From contig NC_066332.1 of NCBI RefSeq assembly GCF_022539315.1, positions 1,488,001 to 1,552,000 on the forward strand: 64,000 nt of DNA. Reading direction: 5' to 3'. Every line of letters begins with the position of its first letter. The first letter of the stretch is position 1. Below are positions 11,991 to 23,930 of this stretch, piece after piece. The translations under genes were made by a program, and so were the position numbers. This DNA is from Serinus canaria. Taxonomy: Eukaryota > Chordata > Aves > Passeriformes > Fringillidae. Under the pieces are notes generated by a model. That model was not told the origin of the DNA, did no database searches, and saw only the letters and a program-made list of their open reading frames with translations.

Positions 11991-13794
11991 CCACGGGAAG
12001 GGGGCTGTGTTTGCATTGTTATCGTGCCTGCCCCTTCCTGCCAGGGCTTTATCAGGTAAGGGATTCCACAGGGATGTGTGTGCTCATCTCTTATCACCTC
12101 TGCCTTCCAGAGAGGTGAAGCCACAGGTAAACAAAAGTGTCCCGTGTGCCCGCTGCTGGCACTGCCATCCTCCCACAGCCCCCAGCACACCAGGGATGGT
12201 GACACAGCCTGCTGCCTGTCCCTTGGGTGCAGCCCCTCTGAATTCCACTCAATGCTGAGTCTGAGCTGGAATTGGCACAACCAGAGCTTGCACGGAGCCT
12301 CGACAACGCCTCAGTGGCCAAGCCGTGCCCTTCACTGGCCAAACTGCGTCCTTTACAGGCTGTCCCATGCCCAGCACACGACCCACACCTGCCCCAGCCC
12401 AAAAACCAGCTAAAACCATCAGTGTTTTGGTTTCTGTCCTCAGGTCCTCACTTTTTCCCATCACAGGGATCAGGTTTTTTTCAGATAAAGGTGGATTAGG
12501 AAGAAATACAAACTGGGCACTCACTCTCCTGCCTCCAGCCCAACTAACAGTGAGCAGAGGAATGGGAGCGTTGACGACAGCAGAGCAACTAAAAGATAAA
12601 ACCTGACCTCTCCCCGAGGATACCCCAGGGCTCAGCACCGAGCATGGACTTTTTATCTTGGAGGATGAACCAAGTCTGAAGGATAAAAGGTTTTACGAAA
12701 TCAAGGAGGGCTGCAGGGTGCAGTGGTGGAGAAGCCCTGGCTTTGGGCATGAGTGAGGGAGCTGGCTGGGGATGAGAGGCTCTGGAGGGAGCTGGACACT
12801 GGATGTGAGGTGGGAATTGCTGAACAGCTGCTTTTCCTGGAGCCATTCCCAGCGCTGACCTTCGGCTCAGCCAGCGTGGAATCCACTGCTGCTGAAACCT
12901 CATCCATCAGGCAGGAGGAGACACAGAACCAGGTAGGAGAGACAGAACCAGGGAAAAAGGAACGTGAACTAAGAAGGGAATGAGAAAAGCAGGGACCCCA
13001 ATTGGAAATGTGCTGACGGGGCTGTGCTGTAATTAATAAGCACCAAATCTAACAGGGATTCGTAGGGCGCAGGGAAGAGCAGCTCATCAATCACAGCCCA
13101 AGGTGTCAGGATGCCAAACAGGAGGAGAACCTGCCAGGCCCTGGCAGGGAGTGGAAGGGTCCTCCCCAGCCAGAGCCCTCAGGAACAGGCAGGTACAAAA
13201 CACAATTAAAACCCCCTAAAATATCACCACCAAACTAAAACCCATCAACAGTTTAAAGCACAAATTTCTGGAGGGTTTGTGCTTTCTGGTTTCAGGGCAG
13301 CCATCCTCCTCCTCCTCCCTCTGTTCCTCTGTTTCAAGTTCTCATTCCTCTGAGGGTGGGTTCCCACTGGCTGAGCTCATTTCACTCCTGCACCCAACCT
13401 GGATGTCTTGGATTGCTTTGATTTCTGCTAACATGGTATAATTTAAAGGACAAAAAAGGTTCATTTTTTGAGAGGAGAGAAGAATAAAGGCTGACCAGCT
13501 ATTTAACTAAGCCTTCTGTGATAGAAAACCTGAGCAGGCAGGCAGCAGTAACCCCAGCACTGGCAAAATGGAAATAAATGAGAAGCCCAAGCCTCCCTCT
13601 CCGTGTGCAGTGCCCAGACACTGTTACCCAAACCCACGGGAGGGCTGGATGTGGCCTCCCATCCCAGCCATCAGCACAGGTCACTGGGAAGCACTGGGAA
13701 GGTCATTTTGAGCCACCTGGCACAAAGTCAGACACACGGAAATTCCACAGCAGCACTGCAGGAATGTTCCCCTACAAATATAGATTCATAAACC
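11991..13794. other. Mixed unique non-coding DNA
   Basis: GC-moderate single-copy sequence with short AT-rich gaps at 12980-13060 and 13190-13270. An approximate 20-bp duplication of an acagaaccaggta-type word lies at about 12919-12955. A splice-donor look-alike (atcag/gtaagg) occurs near 12051-12061 without supporting context. No gene is recognised. Confidence 0.45.
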
Positions 13795-14230
13795 CAAGAG
13801 CAACAACAACAACAACAACATATTAATGCCTCTAGTCGCTTATTCACAGTCAATGGTTATGTTTTCCTTCAAGCAAGCCATTAAACTTGTTAGCTCCTGG
13901 TTAGACACTAATTTTCTTTCCCAAAGAAGCGGTGTGTTAGGAATTATGTTAATGAAGTATAAATCAAATCCATCCTTAAGTCAAGAGGCTGATGCCATCT
14001 AAACATATCCTGTGTTTCAACAGCAATATAATTTCATAGGTGTGATCCATCAGCAGCCAGCCTGGTCAGCTAATTCATTAAAAATAGATAATTAATGTCC
14101 ACTAATAACCTGCTGCCTTGATTTTGTTGTTCTTGAGAAAGGAAAAGGAGAAAAACTCCACGTTTTGAGGAGGTTTTAAGTGGTGTATTTTGAAGGAGGT
14201 GATTGCTGAACGTTAATTTGCTATCAATCA
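13795..14230. other. Candidate conserved non-coding element with a (CAA)n run
   Basis: A perfect CAA run lies at 13801-13820. It leads into an AT-rich unique block rich in TAAT/ATTA cores (atgttaatgaagtataaa; agataattaatgtcc). No open frame continues across it. This is one of the more enhancer-like stretches in the window, judged by composition only. Confidence 0.4.
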
Positions 14231-15190
14231 GCAGTGCAGGTGGGGTTATTTATCTCTTCACCTGATCACACTGCAGAGCTGGGAGGGGAAGAGCAAACAG
14301 CAACAGGAGGAGGCTGCAGGGAAGGCGGGCTGCCGATAACTGTGCTGGGAATGAGGAATTCCCGGGATAACGGTGACACTGCTTAGATATGAATGGTGCT
14401 TCCAACGTAAAATATGGAGATAACCAAGCAACAAATAGGTCATTTCTTGCAGCACTTCCCCAGCAGAGAGTGTCTGTGCAGCAGAACACCATCTGTTTGC
14501 TGTAACCTCGGCGATTTGGGGTATTTATTGGTGCTTGCCATTGTCCCAGGACCTCTCTGGAGAGGATGGTTTGCTCTGAAGTGCTTCCTGCCTTGGAGTG
14601 TGAGAGAGATGAGAGGGCTGGTTATCAGTGGGGATGGGGCATCCATCAACTGGATGGTGGTGCTTTGGCCCAGGAAAGAGAATAGAAAAGGGAAAGAGAG
14701 AAACGAGAAAGGGGAAAAGAAAAAAATCAAATCTATCGCTCATTCGAGCTCTCCATCATCCAAAAACTGTAAGACACAGAAGGTGCCTCGGCTGTACCAC
14801 ACTGAGAAACATCAGCTCCTGCCTGTGACTGGGCCAGGCCCTCAGCCAAGAAATGTGTTGGCATATTCAGACCTGAGAAATCCCAAGGACTGCCAGCAAA
14901 GCGGTGCTGGGGGTGGATTTGGCCGACTTTGCAGCCCCCGTTTGCGTGGGAAAACAGTAAAGACAAGCTCTCCATTAAAAGCAATAATAATAACAGGAAA
15001 GGAACTGCAAAAGAGACAAAAGTTGTGCTTAAAAGCAGAAGGACATGGGAATAAGAGGGTGGGATAGGCCAAACAGGCAAGGATGAATTCTAAGAGAATT
15101 TAATCTGTAATTAACCGGGGGGGAGCGGAGAGGCACTGGGATAAGTTTTGTTCCCAGACCTGTAGGTCCCTCTGCTTTGGGAAGGCAGCC
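14231..15190. other. Unique non-coding DNA with a purine-rich tract
   Basis: Single-copy sequence with an A/G-only-like tract at about 14671-14733 (ggaaagagaatagaaaag and onward). Open frames on both strands cross it because the tract and its complement lack stop codons. The 217-residue plus-strand frame has no recognisable domain and is not called. Confidence 0.45.
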
Positions 15191-15737
15191 CTGCCTCCCA
15201 CCTCCTCCTCATTATTATTATTTGTGCAGGGCTCTCTGCAGAGCAGCTCATAACTCACCATGTTTATGATAAAGCAGAGCAGTTGTTTTTGGAGACAGGC
15301 ACTTTGGAGCGGCCCCGGAGGCTGCGCCGGGTGAGTTCTCCCACCATTCCCTGCCAATCCTTCCCTCCCCTTTCTCCAGAGTGCCTGGAGGAAATTTATT
15401 GCAGCAGCAGACTGCTATGGGCAAATACTAATAAAATGCTGTTTTGCTGCAATTTGTTTAATTGGCCACAGAAGAGAAGCCTTGCATGTTAGATCCAGCT
15501 CCTGACACCTCCTGCCCAGTCCACAGATGTTCTCACCATGAAGTGCTCACATCTCCCTGTTTATGGTGGGGAGCAAACAAACCCCTACCATTAAATCTTT
15601 CCTATTGCAGCAGATCTGATTTGATTTAACATGCATATTTACTGTGGCAGGCTGCTGGCAACCTCCCTGATTTATTCAGCTAAAGGTACTACTTAACATA
15701 CCCTCCCCTGCTCGCCACCTTCCAGCCACTCCTCCCC
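15191..15737. other. Candidate conserved non-coding block
   Basis: AT-richer unique DNA contains an ATT run (15211-15222), aatttgtttaattggcc and tttgatttaacatgc. A small GC/CpG patch at 15305-15332 ends in gggtgagttc, which matches a splice donor core but is isolated. Regulatory function is inferred only. Confidence 0.3.
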
Positions 15738-15773
15738 ATCCCAATCCCAATCCCAATCCCAATCCCATAACAG
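15738..15773. repeat. (ATCCCA)6 hexanucleotide microsatellite
   Basis: Six perfect tandem ATCCCA units (CCCAAT in another phase) form a 36-bp run. It is not the vertebrate telomere hexamer. No gene overlaps it. Confidence 0.95.
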
Positions 15774-18509
15774 ATCCAAGGGATGGGCAGCAACGGGGGA
15801 GGCAGGCACACAGCTCTGAGCCAGGGGGCCACTTGGAGATCTTATTCTTCATGGCAAATACAGATTTGATGGCATCAGCTCAGCCAGGAGGACTGGGACT
15901 TGCTGCCTGCTCAGGGATGAGCTCTTTGAATTTTGACCCTTGGTTTGCAGGGAACTGTGGTTGTCACAGAGGTCCCAGGAATCCTGATCTGTATTTCCAA
16001 GGTGCTTTGGGATCCCTGAGTGAAATTATTGATCAGAGCACTTTGGCAGTTATCTGTTACTGAAGAGACAAGAACACCCCAAAAAAAGAATCCCCAGATT
16101 TTTGCCAGGGTGTAATTTGCACATCTCTGCAAGGGATGGAGCTAGCTTAGATGCCAAAGCAGGTCATCTGCTGGGTCCATGAAAATTTTTAGAAACCACA
16201 GTATGTCTTTACTGGGTTTGAATTCAGAATATCTCATATTCAAAGATATGGTTCTTGTTTCACCCAAGTTTGCAGGGCAATAAAAGATTTAAAGTAACAA
16301 AGGCAGCTGCCCAGCCACCCCCAGCCTTTGCATGCTCATAGGGTTTGTGCTAAGAAAGGAACTTTACCAGCTATTGAGGAGACTTCTGGTGCTATAAATC
16401 CTCCCTTTCCCCTGTTTTTATGGCAGGAACTGAGCCCATCTCCAGCCCCAGCCCAGCACACGGTGGCCAAGCCTCTGCACCGGGCACTGATCCAGGTGCA
16501 AAAGGACACTCAGGCTGAGATGTCCTAAACTGTGATTTGTACACACTGAGAGTATTACAGCTCCCCATGGATTCTCCCTGATACTCATTAAGTTTGCTCT
16601 TTGCTGCATATTTCAGAGATTTTAGGGGTGGGAGCTGTGAGACTCATTTGCACTGACTCACAGCCCGAGCTGTGCAGTGGGGTCTGTGCTGTCCCTGCCT
16701 GGGCTGGAGGAGAGAAAGGGAGGGACAGGAGAGACAGGGCCCACAGTGACAGTCCCATCTCTTCCTCTGCTGCTTCTTGGTCATCCTAAAGCTCTTTTTC
16801 AGCCTTACTGATTGCATGAGAATTCTAATCATGAGCACAAGGCTGGGATGTGGTCGTGTCCCTGGGATGGTGAGGGTGGAAACAAAGCAGCCCTGGTTTG
16901 AGCAGGGATGGGATGGAAGCACCTTCTAGATCAGCTTCAGGTGAGCCCAGCTCTACCTGCAGGGAGGGAAGGCACAGACAGGGAGAGGAGGGCTCCTAGA
17001 AAAGCCTGGCTGGGTCTGGGGACTGGGAGTGGATGGTGAGAGCTGGCACTTCCCACCCCACATCTGTGGTTGGCATGGGATGGAAAACCTCTCCTTCCAC
17101 AGGGAGGGGGTTTATGCAGCGCCAGGAGCCTGGATGCTCTCTGGGGAGAGCAGGGAGTGCCTGCAGCTCCAGGTGAGGGTCACGGTTTGGGGATGCTGCA
17201 GGAGCAGCAGGAGCGCTGTCAGTCACTGCAGGGGCAGGGAACAGGGAAAGGAACAGCCCAAACATCCCAGCAAAGCCGAGCTCGGCCAGAGCCACTGGCA
17301 GACAGAAGTGCAGGGGCTCCACAAGGCCAGCTCGCCCCTCGGAGCCCCCTCCCTCCCGGGCTGGCACGGCCGGGGATGCGCAGGGGGTGCCCGGCAGAGC
17401 CCGGAGCCAGGGCAGCGGTGCCCGGGGCGATGGCTCCAGCCCGGGACACAGCACCCCTCCCGCAGAGCTGATTTCCTTCCCAGCCCAAGCTGTTATCTGA
17501 AGGCTGAGAATGCCAACCATTATCCCCGGGCCTATCGGATCAGCTGCTCCATTCTTTTATCTTCTCTCACTGAGGAGATTAAAACAGTGCCAAGCCCGGG
17601 GGAGCTCCCCGGCAGGCAGAGGTGCTGATTGCCACGGGAGGGGGAGGCTGTGCTAATTCTCACAGGACTTTTTTTCTGTAAAATGCACACAAATGGGTAA
17701 CTCTGTAACAGCAAACAGGCAGGACATCTCCAGCACCAGCTGGGCAGTACTAACAACACCACGATGTGCCTTGGACAGCTCCTTTCCTGGGGCCAGGGGG
17801 ATGGATCCCTTTGGGGATGCAGGAGATGTGGATGGTTTTCCTTCCTCTCCTGTGACAGGGACCATGCAGGGAGGCAGAGCTCGCTCTGAGCAGCACAGCC
17901 AGGCTGCCACAGGGCCAGGAGGGACCCCCAAGCTGTGGGTCCTTGATCAAACACCCCACTCTGCTGTGTCTCCTCTTGCAAGGGAAAGATTCCCAAAGCT
18001 TTGCTGCCTGGCTGAGCCCCTGCTGACTGCTTCAGTTTAAAAAGTGGGGCAGCAAACCTCACACAAAGAAACTTTCAGAAATTTCCTGCCTCCAACGAGG
18101 CCACAAGTTCTGGGACAGCAGGTTGGACTCAGCTGCTCCTGACTCCTGTGTGCTGTCGTCTGCCAGTCTCGGCCCCTGTCCCCCAGGTAGCTCAGAAAAT
18201 GGGTTGAAGGAGCTCCTCAGGCCCTGAGCAATATTTCACAGCTCTTATTCCAATCTCTGGAGTTCACTCAATTTATACTTATTGTGTCTTGCTCCTCTCT
18301 GCACGGCTTGTGGGAAGCCCAGAGATGTTACTCACTCTGAGGAATCAGTGACACTGCAGCAGCTTCAGTTATTTGGGTTTGTTCTGTGCAAATAGAGGCT
18401 CCTGGAAGTGCAGGCAGCAGGATGGGGCAGTGCAAGGGATCCTGCCTGCAGCCCTGCCTCTGGTGGGAGATTGATGCCTGGGGAGGGCCCAAAGGGGATC
18501 CAACAGCCC
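15774..18509. other. Unique non-coding DNA
   Basis: Mostly GC-moderate single-copy sequence, AT-richer at 16150-16300 and 18230-18290. The GC-rich segment 17000-17480 keeps several overlapping frames open on both strands (up to 199 residues), a composition effect with no recognisable domain. No repeats above about 20 bp were noticed. Confidence 0.45.
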
Positions 18510-18790
18510 TGGAGAGGGAGTTTGGATGAGGGCATGGGGTGACAAGACAAGGGAGAATGACTCAAAGCGGACAAAAAGGTTTAGGTTGGAAATTAGGAGT
18601 AAACTCTTATCTGTGAGGATGGTGAGGCCCTGGCACAGGGAAGCTGTGGCTGCCCCATCCCTGGAAGAGTCCCAGACCAGGCTGGATGGGGCTTGGAGCA
18701 GCCTGGGCTAGTGGAAGTTGTCCCTGCCCATGGCAGGGGGTGGGATGAGATGATTTTTTTAAACCCGACCCATTCTGTGGTTCTGTGAGC
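18510..18790 (+). mobile_element. CR1 LINE 3' end fragment
   Basis: About 280 bp match the familiar avian CR1 3' end in sense orientation. In order: ggcatggggtgacaagacaa, ggttggaaattagga, gtgaggatggtgaggccctg, gctgccccatccctgga, the ctggatggggcttggagcag block, gtccctgcccatggcaggg, and a degenerate octamer tail (cattctgtggttctgtgag). It is 5'-truncated, as most CR1 copies are, and the reverse-transcriptase frame is absent. A short deletion after ctggcacaggg is likely. Confidence 0.9.
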
Positions 18791-19190
18791 CCTTCCTGAG
18801 GAGCTGGGGCAGGGGATGGAGCATCCTGCATCTTGCCAGCCATCATTTCTTGGCACCTGTGCCCTGGGGCAGAGCTCCAGCCACACTCAGGCTGGGCACG
18901 AGGCCACAGTGCCAGACAGCCCTGGCACCACCTGGAGGCAGCAGCCAGGCAGGGGCTGGGGGACAAGTCCCGGGCACAGGGTCCCAGCACAGCTCCAGTG
19001 GGAGCTGGGGTGGGTTGGGAAGAGAATTCAGGGCCGCTCCAGGGAGAGGAACCCTCTCTGAAAGCATGGGGGCTTTGCCTGCTCCAGCTGGGGGGGCTGA
19101 GGTGCTGCAGGAGCCCTGGGTTTGTGGGGAGGGGGGATCCTGAGCCCCCAGCCCCAGCTCAGGAGAAGGCCCTCTCTTCTCTGCCAGCAC
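18791..19190. other. GC-rich unique non-coding DNA
   Basis: GC-rich single-copy sequence directly downstream of the CR1 fragment. Four overlapping frames are open on both strands with low-complexity translations. No domain is recognised. Confidence 0.5.
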
Positions 19191-19720
19191 ACGTAAGATC
19201 CTTTGCAGAGGTTTCCTGGGGTTACTCGTGTATTAAGTTAAGCTAACCAATTTACAATGCAAATGTTACATAGCTTACAAAGGGTAAATGAGTTGTATGT
19301 TGAAGGAGATAGGCTTTACCCAGACAAAAGTGGAACAGACCTGTGGCAAACTGCAATTAATGACCTGAACACATCTTCCAGAATGAAAAATTCATCGAGT
19401 CCTCTAAGGATATATAGCCCAAGCAGAAGAAATTATTCACCACCTTCTACATATCCAAAGTGTCACCAAGCCTATTTATCTGGCAAATAAAGTGCTTCCC
19501 TTCAGCCTTAATATTTCTGCTGCTGTATGGTCCAGAAGTTCTGAGATTTTTTAGAGAGTAGATTTCACAAAGAAAGTGCAGTTTTAGGGAGCTGGGAGGG
19601 GGTTGGTTGGGAGAAGGAAGACTGAGGTAAAACAAAACTTTTAAAATCACGTAAAGCACTTTTCCTCAGGTGGGTTGGGAAGTGTTGTTATAAAACTGGG
19701 AATGAATATGAGATATTCTT
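19191..19720. other. AT-rich unique block, possible CNE
   Basis: This AT-rich stretch contains a 77-codon frame at 19257-19490 in an otherwise stop-rich context. Its translation (ending YPKCHQAYLSGK) is of mixed composition rather than low complexity, but it matches no family I recognise. The stop is followed at once by a polyadenylation-signal-like aataaa. I treat it as non-coding with low certainty. Confidence 0.3.
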
Positions 19721-20480
19721 CTCCTTGCCTGTGATGGGAATGAACAGAGCAACTGCCCAGCAGACCCTCTATGGTTCAAGTGATTCCAGATTCCTTTGTG
19801 GTTTCACTAGCCCAGCCCCTGAGGACAAAAATGGGAAAAGCAACTGTGGATGCCAGAACTCATTCCAAAGAAAAAGTTTTCTTGTACCACAAATATAAAA
19901 TGTAAATTTTTGCCCTGGGTAGGCAGCAGCTGAGAGGCTCTTGGGGAAGGAGGCAGATCTGCTGCACAGCCCAGGCAGGTGCCTGATGACAGACACACAT
20001 CCATCCTAATTCTGCATTTCCCTGTTCTGCCGTGCCTGTGACCCCAAAGAACCCTCCCAAGGCAAACCCCCAGCAGCCCTTTCCAGGGCCCACCCATCTC
20101 CTTCAGCCCAGGTATCTCCCAGGGGGTTAAGCTGTCCCAGCTCACCTGAGCACCTTCCTCTGCTGCCCTTTACAGACTGACATCACCTCCCAAGGCTGGC
20201 ACCCAAATCACTTTTGGGGGGGTTCAGGTGACACAGCTGAGCTGGGAAGCAGGAGGGTGCCAGATCTCTGCAGCTGCTGCTTCCTTCAGTAAATTGGGGT
20301 AAATTTGGGTAAATTGGGGCACCAGGGACCAGCCCTGGCAGAGTGAGCAGCCCTGGCCTGTGGGCTCCTGGGCACCTGCAGCCTCTGTGCCCAGCTCAGC
20401 TCCCAGCAGCGAGCGCTGCCCTTCTGCTGCTGTTTGCTGAACAAAACCCACGCTGGAACTCCCAGCTAAACAGTTAAGCA
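19721..20480. other. Unique non-coding DNA with a 10-bp mini-repeat
   Basis: GC-moderate DNA. Three tandem units of taaattgggg (middle unit taaatttggg) occupy 20290-20319. No gene or transposon is seen. Confidence 0.55.
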
Positions 20481-20800
20481 GCACTCATCATGCCTAATTT
20501 ACAAAAGAAGGGGCATATTTCAAAATATTTATTCTGCCTTTCCCAGTTGGATTGGCATAAGCATGTGGAAATCTTGGAGGAATCAAACAACTGTTAATCA
20601 CCTCAAGCTATTCCGGGCTGAGTTTGCTGTGTAAGCTGCCGCCCTCTGTTTACACATAAGAAGCAATGACTCAAAGAATCCTATAGAGACGAGGGGTTTT
20701 TTTCCTCCCTTTTTAACGCTAAGGTCTGGCCAAACGGCTTAAAGGGCCCAGCTATTTAGTATTGGAGCTGCACCTCCTCGCCTCCCTGCCCTGTAATAGC
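20481..20800. other. Candidate conserved non-coding element
   Basis: AT-rich unique DNA containing catgcctaatttac, aaaatatttattctgcc, ctgttaatcacctc and a T-run near 20697-20704. No coding frame runs through it. It is inferred to be regulatory from composition. Confidence 0.35.
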
Positions 20801-21210
20801 CACATTTGTATTCAGCAGGCGAGCGCGGGGCTGGGGAGGGGGAGGGAGAGGCTCTGCCTTCCACAGCCCTGCTGGCCCCGGGCTGGCTCAGCCTGCAGGG
20901 CACGGGTGGCATTGGCTGGGCAAGGACAGAGCTGGGCATTGCCACTGGCTTGAGCAGCACCCCGGCCCACAGATCCCAAAGCCACAGCAGAACCACCCTC
21001 TAAAAGGCACCAGGAGTGGGATTTCCAGACCCAGAGAAGAATCAGCATCTCAGAGCTGTGGTTTGGACCTGCTGCCCTTTCTTGCTTTTCAGGGTGCTGC
21101 CACCCACCTCACCCCTCTCTGGTTCTGCTGTCCCCAAACTCTGCAGCTCCACCCCAAAAATGGGCCTTGCCCCAGTAACACCAGTAAAAAAACTCAGCCT
21201 GGACAACAAA
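20801..21210. other. GC-rich unique non-coding DNA
   Basis: G/C-rich sequence leads into the 15-bp array. Frames running into the array from here owe their length to it. Nothing else is seen. Confidence 0.5.
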
Positions 21211-21590
21211 CCCAGCACCCACAAACACAGCATCCCCAAACCCAGCATCCCTAAACTCAGCATCCCCAAAGCCAGCACCCACAAACCCAGCATCCCCAAA
21301 GCCAGCACCCACAAACCCAGCATCCTTAAACTCAGCATCCCCAAACCCAGCATTCCCAAACCCAGCATCCCCAAACCCAGCACCCCCAAACCCAGCATTC
21401 CCAAACCCAGCATCCCCAAACCCAGCATCCCCAAACCCAGCACCCTCAAACCCAGCATCCCTAAACTCAGCATCCCCAAAGCCAGCACCCACAAACCCAG
21501 CATCCCCAAAGCCAGCACCCACAAACCCAGCACCCACAAACCCAGCACCCCCAAACACAACACACCCAGCACCTCCAAACCCAGCATCTG
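21211..21590. repeat. 15-bp minisatellite with higher-order duplication
   Basis: Twenty-three head-to-tail 15-bp units (cccagcatccccaaa and variants) run without indels from 21211 to 21555, then decay to about 21590. Because 15 is a multiple of 3, every frame stays open. This creates 219-238-residue pseudo-proteins (KPSIP repeats on plus, GMLGL or GFGDA repeats on minus), which are not genes. Variant units recur in the same order at 21246-21315 and 21456-21525, an offset of 210 bp or 14 units, showing block duplication inside the array. Confidence 0.95.
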
Positions 21591-22400
21591 CCAGCTCAGG
21601 GCTTTTGCAAGCGCCCCAAGCTCCAGGCTCTCCAGAAGAAAAGCAAAGCCACTCGTGCCCCACTCCCCTTCCCTGCCATCCTCGTGCTGAGCATGCTCCA
21701 GGCTCTCCCTCTTGCCATGGCACTGGAGCTGAATGCTGATGAGAAATTCTTGGTCCAACCCCAGGCACTCATTTTCAAGTAATTAACTTGGCACCACCAC
21801 AGCACACGGCAGTTCTGACTTTCCCGACCAGGAGATAACTGAATTAAAAGGCCAGGTGTGGGATTATTTATGGCCAAACTTGCTTCTTCCCCACCATCAG
21901 TCTGAAGTCAGGAATGATAATTTTATCTGGACTTTCTGTCTTCCCACCCAGCCTGGAGCTGACAGGTTTCTTTGCTGGGGAGCACAGCACAGGGGCAGCT
22001 GCGGTGGGAGCAGCCCTGGGATGCTGGAGGATCCCAAGGATGTCCCATGCCTGAGTTGTCCCCTCTACCCACTGGAAGGGCAGTTTGGGGGGCACTTGAG
22101 GGGTTTTTACCATTCCTGCTCCTCAGACATGCTGTACATGGCATCACCTTTTATCAACACATCTCATTCCTGAGGCCACCTGGAATGAGTGACATCCCTG
22201 CCTTGTCCCAGCACAAACGGAACGAGACAGCTGGGGATAAAAAGCATCACAGAGCCAGCCTAGGATAAGAAGCCGTGCCCAAAAGGATGGAACAAAAAGA
22301 TGTGGCAGATGTGGCTCTCCTGCCATGCCCCAGCCCTGTCCTGGTGGGGTGGGAGCTGGAGGAGGCCATGCCTGCTCCCAGCAGAGAGCAGAGCTGTGGA
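21591..22400. other. Unique non-coding DNA
   Basis: GC-moderate single-copy DNA with an AT-richer stretch at 21775-21930. No repeat, RNA gene or recognisable coding frame is present. Confidence 0.5.
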
Positions 22401-22560
22401 GGGGAGGCTGCCGAGCGCTGACATATGAGGATAATGGCTGTTGACATATGGAGATACAGCCAAACTGAAAGCTACATCCTATTTAGCTTTTAATTTGGAT
22501 GCTCATAGAGTGGATTCTGAAGCTCTGTTTCATCACAGCCCTTAAAGCAGATCTGACTTG
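22401..22560. other. Candidate conserved non-coding element
   Basis: A short AT-rich unique element with a degenerate duplication of gacatatgaggata / gacatatggagata at about 22420-22456, followed by agcttttaatttggatg. It is inferred to be regulatory from composition. Confidence 0.3.
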
Positions 22561-23760
22561 CAGGAAACAAGCTGATGTGAGGCTGCATCACTGATAAACC
22601 TTGAACACAGCACCCGCCTCCCCTGGGAGATCCCACACTGGGCAGGAGGGATCTGCCCCAGAAAAGGCCCCCTGCTCTGGGAACCACACTGCCCTTCCTC
22701 ATGGAAACCTTGGGTAAAGCACACAGGTGGGGCTGAGCTCTGGAAAGCAGAGAGACACACACTACTGCACCTGCCAGAGTCCACCCCAGCACGGGAACCC
22801 CAGTGTGGAACCTGCTCTGGGCCAGCAGCGCTTTGGGAACTTCCTGAGCATCCCTCTGGGCCGGGATGGGAGTTGCTGTCTCTGCCTGGGACAGGAGGTG
22901 CCCAGTGCCCCCTGCTCTCCTCAGGCATCTCCCCCTCCTGACCTGCCCCAGGGTTTCCTCTCCTGTTTTCTCCTGGCCAATCTTCCCGGCACAGAACTAA
23001 ATTGGGGAAGGGCAGCGAAAGGTTTGCTACCTGCAGCTCCTGCAAATCGCATCCCAGATTCCCCCCGGGCAGAAACATCCTGCAGAATAACACAGCAACA
23101 AGGACAACAATCACACGTTACTATTTTCAGCTCTGCTTTTGCTTTCTTCTTTTTAAAAGTAATTCGTGACTCGCAGCGCCGAAGAGGCCCCTGTGATCCC
23201 CGGGTAATGGCCTGCCCTCTATGTAGAGTGGAATAGAGTTAGAATGAACGCTCCAGAAACCCTGACAGCCCGTTTAACAAGGTGTCTAACATCCCATTTC
23301 CTCTGCACTTCCTCTCTCCTTAATCCTTTTATGCGAAACTCACTCAGGAGTAAGCACGTGTGAAATTGAGGACTCTCTAATACACATTGCTCGACACAGG
23401 CTCACTGAAATGGAGTGTCTCAGCCTTGTTCCGTCAAACAGTGCCAAGAGGAAGCCGACGTTAATCAAAGAGTCTTTTCCATGTGTCCGGGGCCTTGTGC
23501 ACCCGCAGAGCAAATAAACAGCTCTGTGCTGCCACGGCTCTGCCAAGCCCTCCGTGTCCCCAGAGCTCTGCACTGCACAGGGCTGGAAAGGGAGAGGGGC
23601 GAAGGGCAGGGCACACCCAGCTCGGACAGCTGGGGCCCGCAGGTTTTGGATTTGGAATAACATCCCTGGGCAGCACAAAGCAGCTCCCCGGGCTGCTGGG
23701 CATCCACAGCTCCAGAGATCCCTGCAGCTTCCTGGGCTGGATGCAGGGACAAAAGACAGC
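22561..23760. other. Mixed unique DNA; possible CNE at 23100-23480
   Basis: A GC-rich part (22561-23090) precedes an AT-richer unique part (23100-23480; ttaatcaaagagtc, ccttaatccttttatgcg). GC-rich DNA follows. Frames such as the 190-residue minus frame near 22542-23114 show no recognisable domain. Confidence 0.4.
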
Positions 23761-23930
23761 TCGAGGGGATAATGGAGAGGGTAGGAGTGAGCTTAGAGCA
23801 GCTCAGATCTCCCAAACTTGAATGAAAGCTGCTGCAAGGATTTTTCCTGTGAGTTCTGAGCTCCAAGCAGTCTGGCTGCAAGGTTTGATGGCACCAGTGC
23901 TGTGACCATTCTGTGTTTCTATGATAAACT
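23761..23930 (+). mobile_element. Possible decayed CR1-type remnant
   Basis: The end of this stretch, gaccattctgtgtttctatgat at 23904-23925, resembles the CR1 octamer tail (variants of ATTCTATG). The preceding 140 bp are too divergent for me to match to CR1. It could be an old or atypical copy, or chance. Confidence 0.25.

Noticed and set aside
13801..13820. CRISPR-like or other prokaryotic repeat
   Set aside because: All arrays in the window are direct tandem repeats without unique spacers, and the genome context is vertebrate. No CRISPR or prokaryotic system is supported.
15738..15773. Interstitial telomere repeat
   Set aside because: The unit is ATCCCA, not TTAGGG/CCCTAA.
17029..17628. 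199-codon frame in GC-rich DNA
   Set aside because: Several frames on both strands are open here because of GC content. No recognised domain or splice context is present.
21016..21768. KPSIP-repeat protein (224 aa) and antisense GMLGL or GFGDA repeats
   Set aside because: A 15-bp array is open in every frame by construction. The flanks show no protein family, and the opposite strand is equally open.
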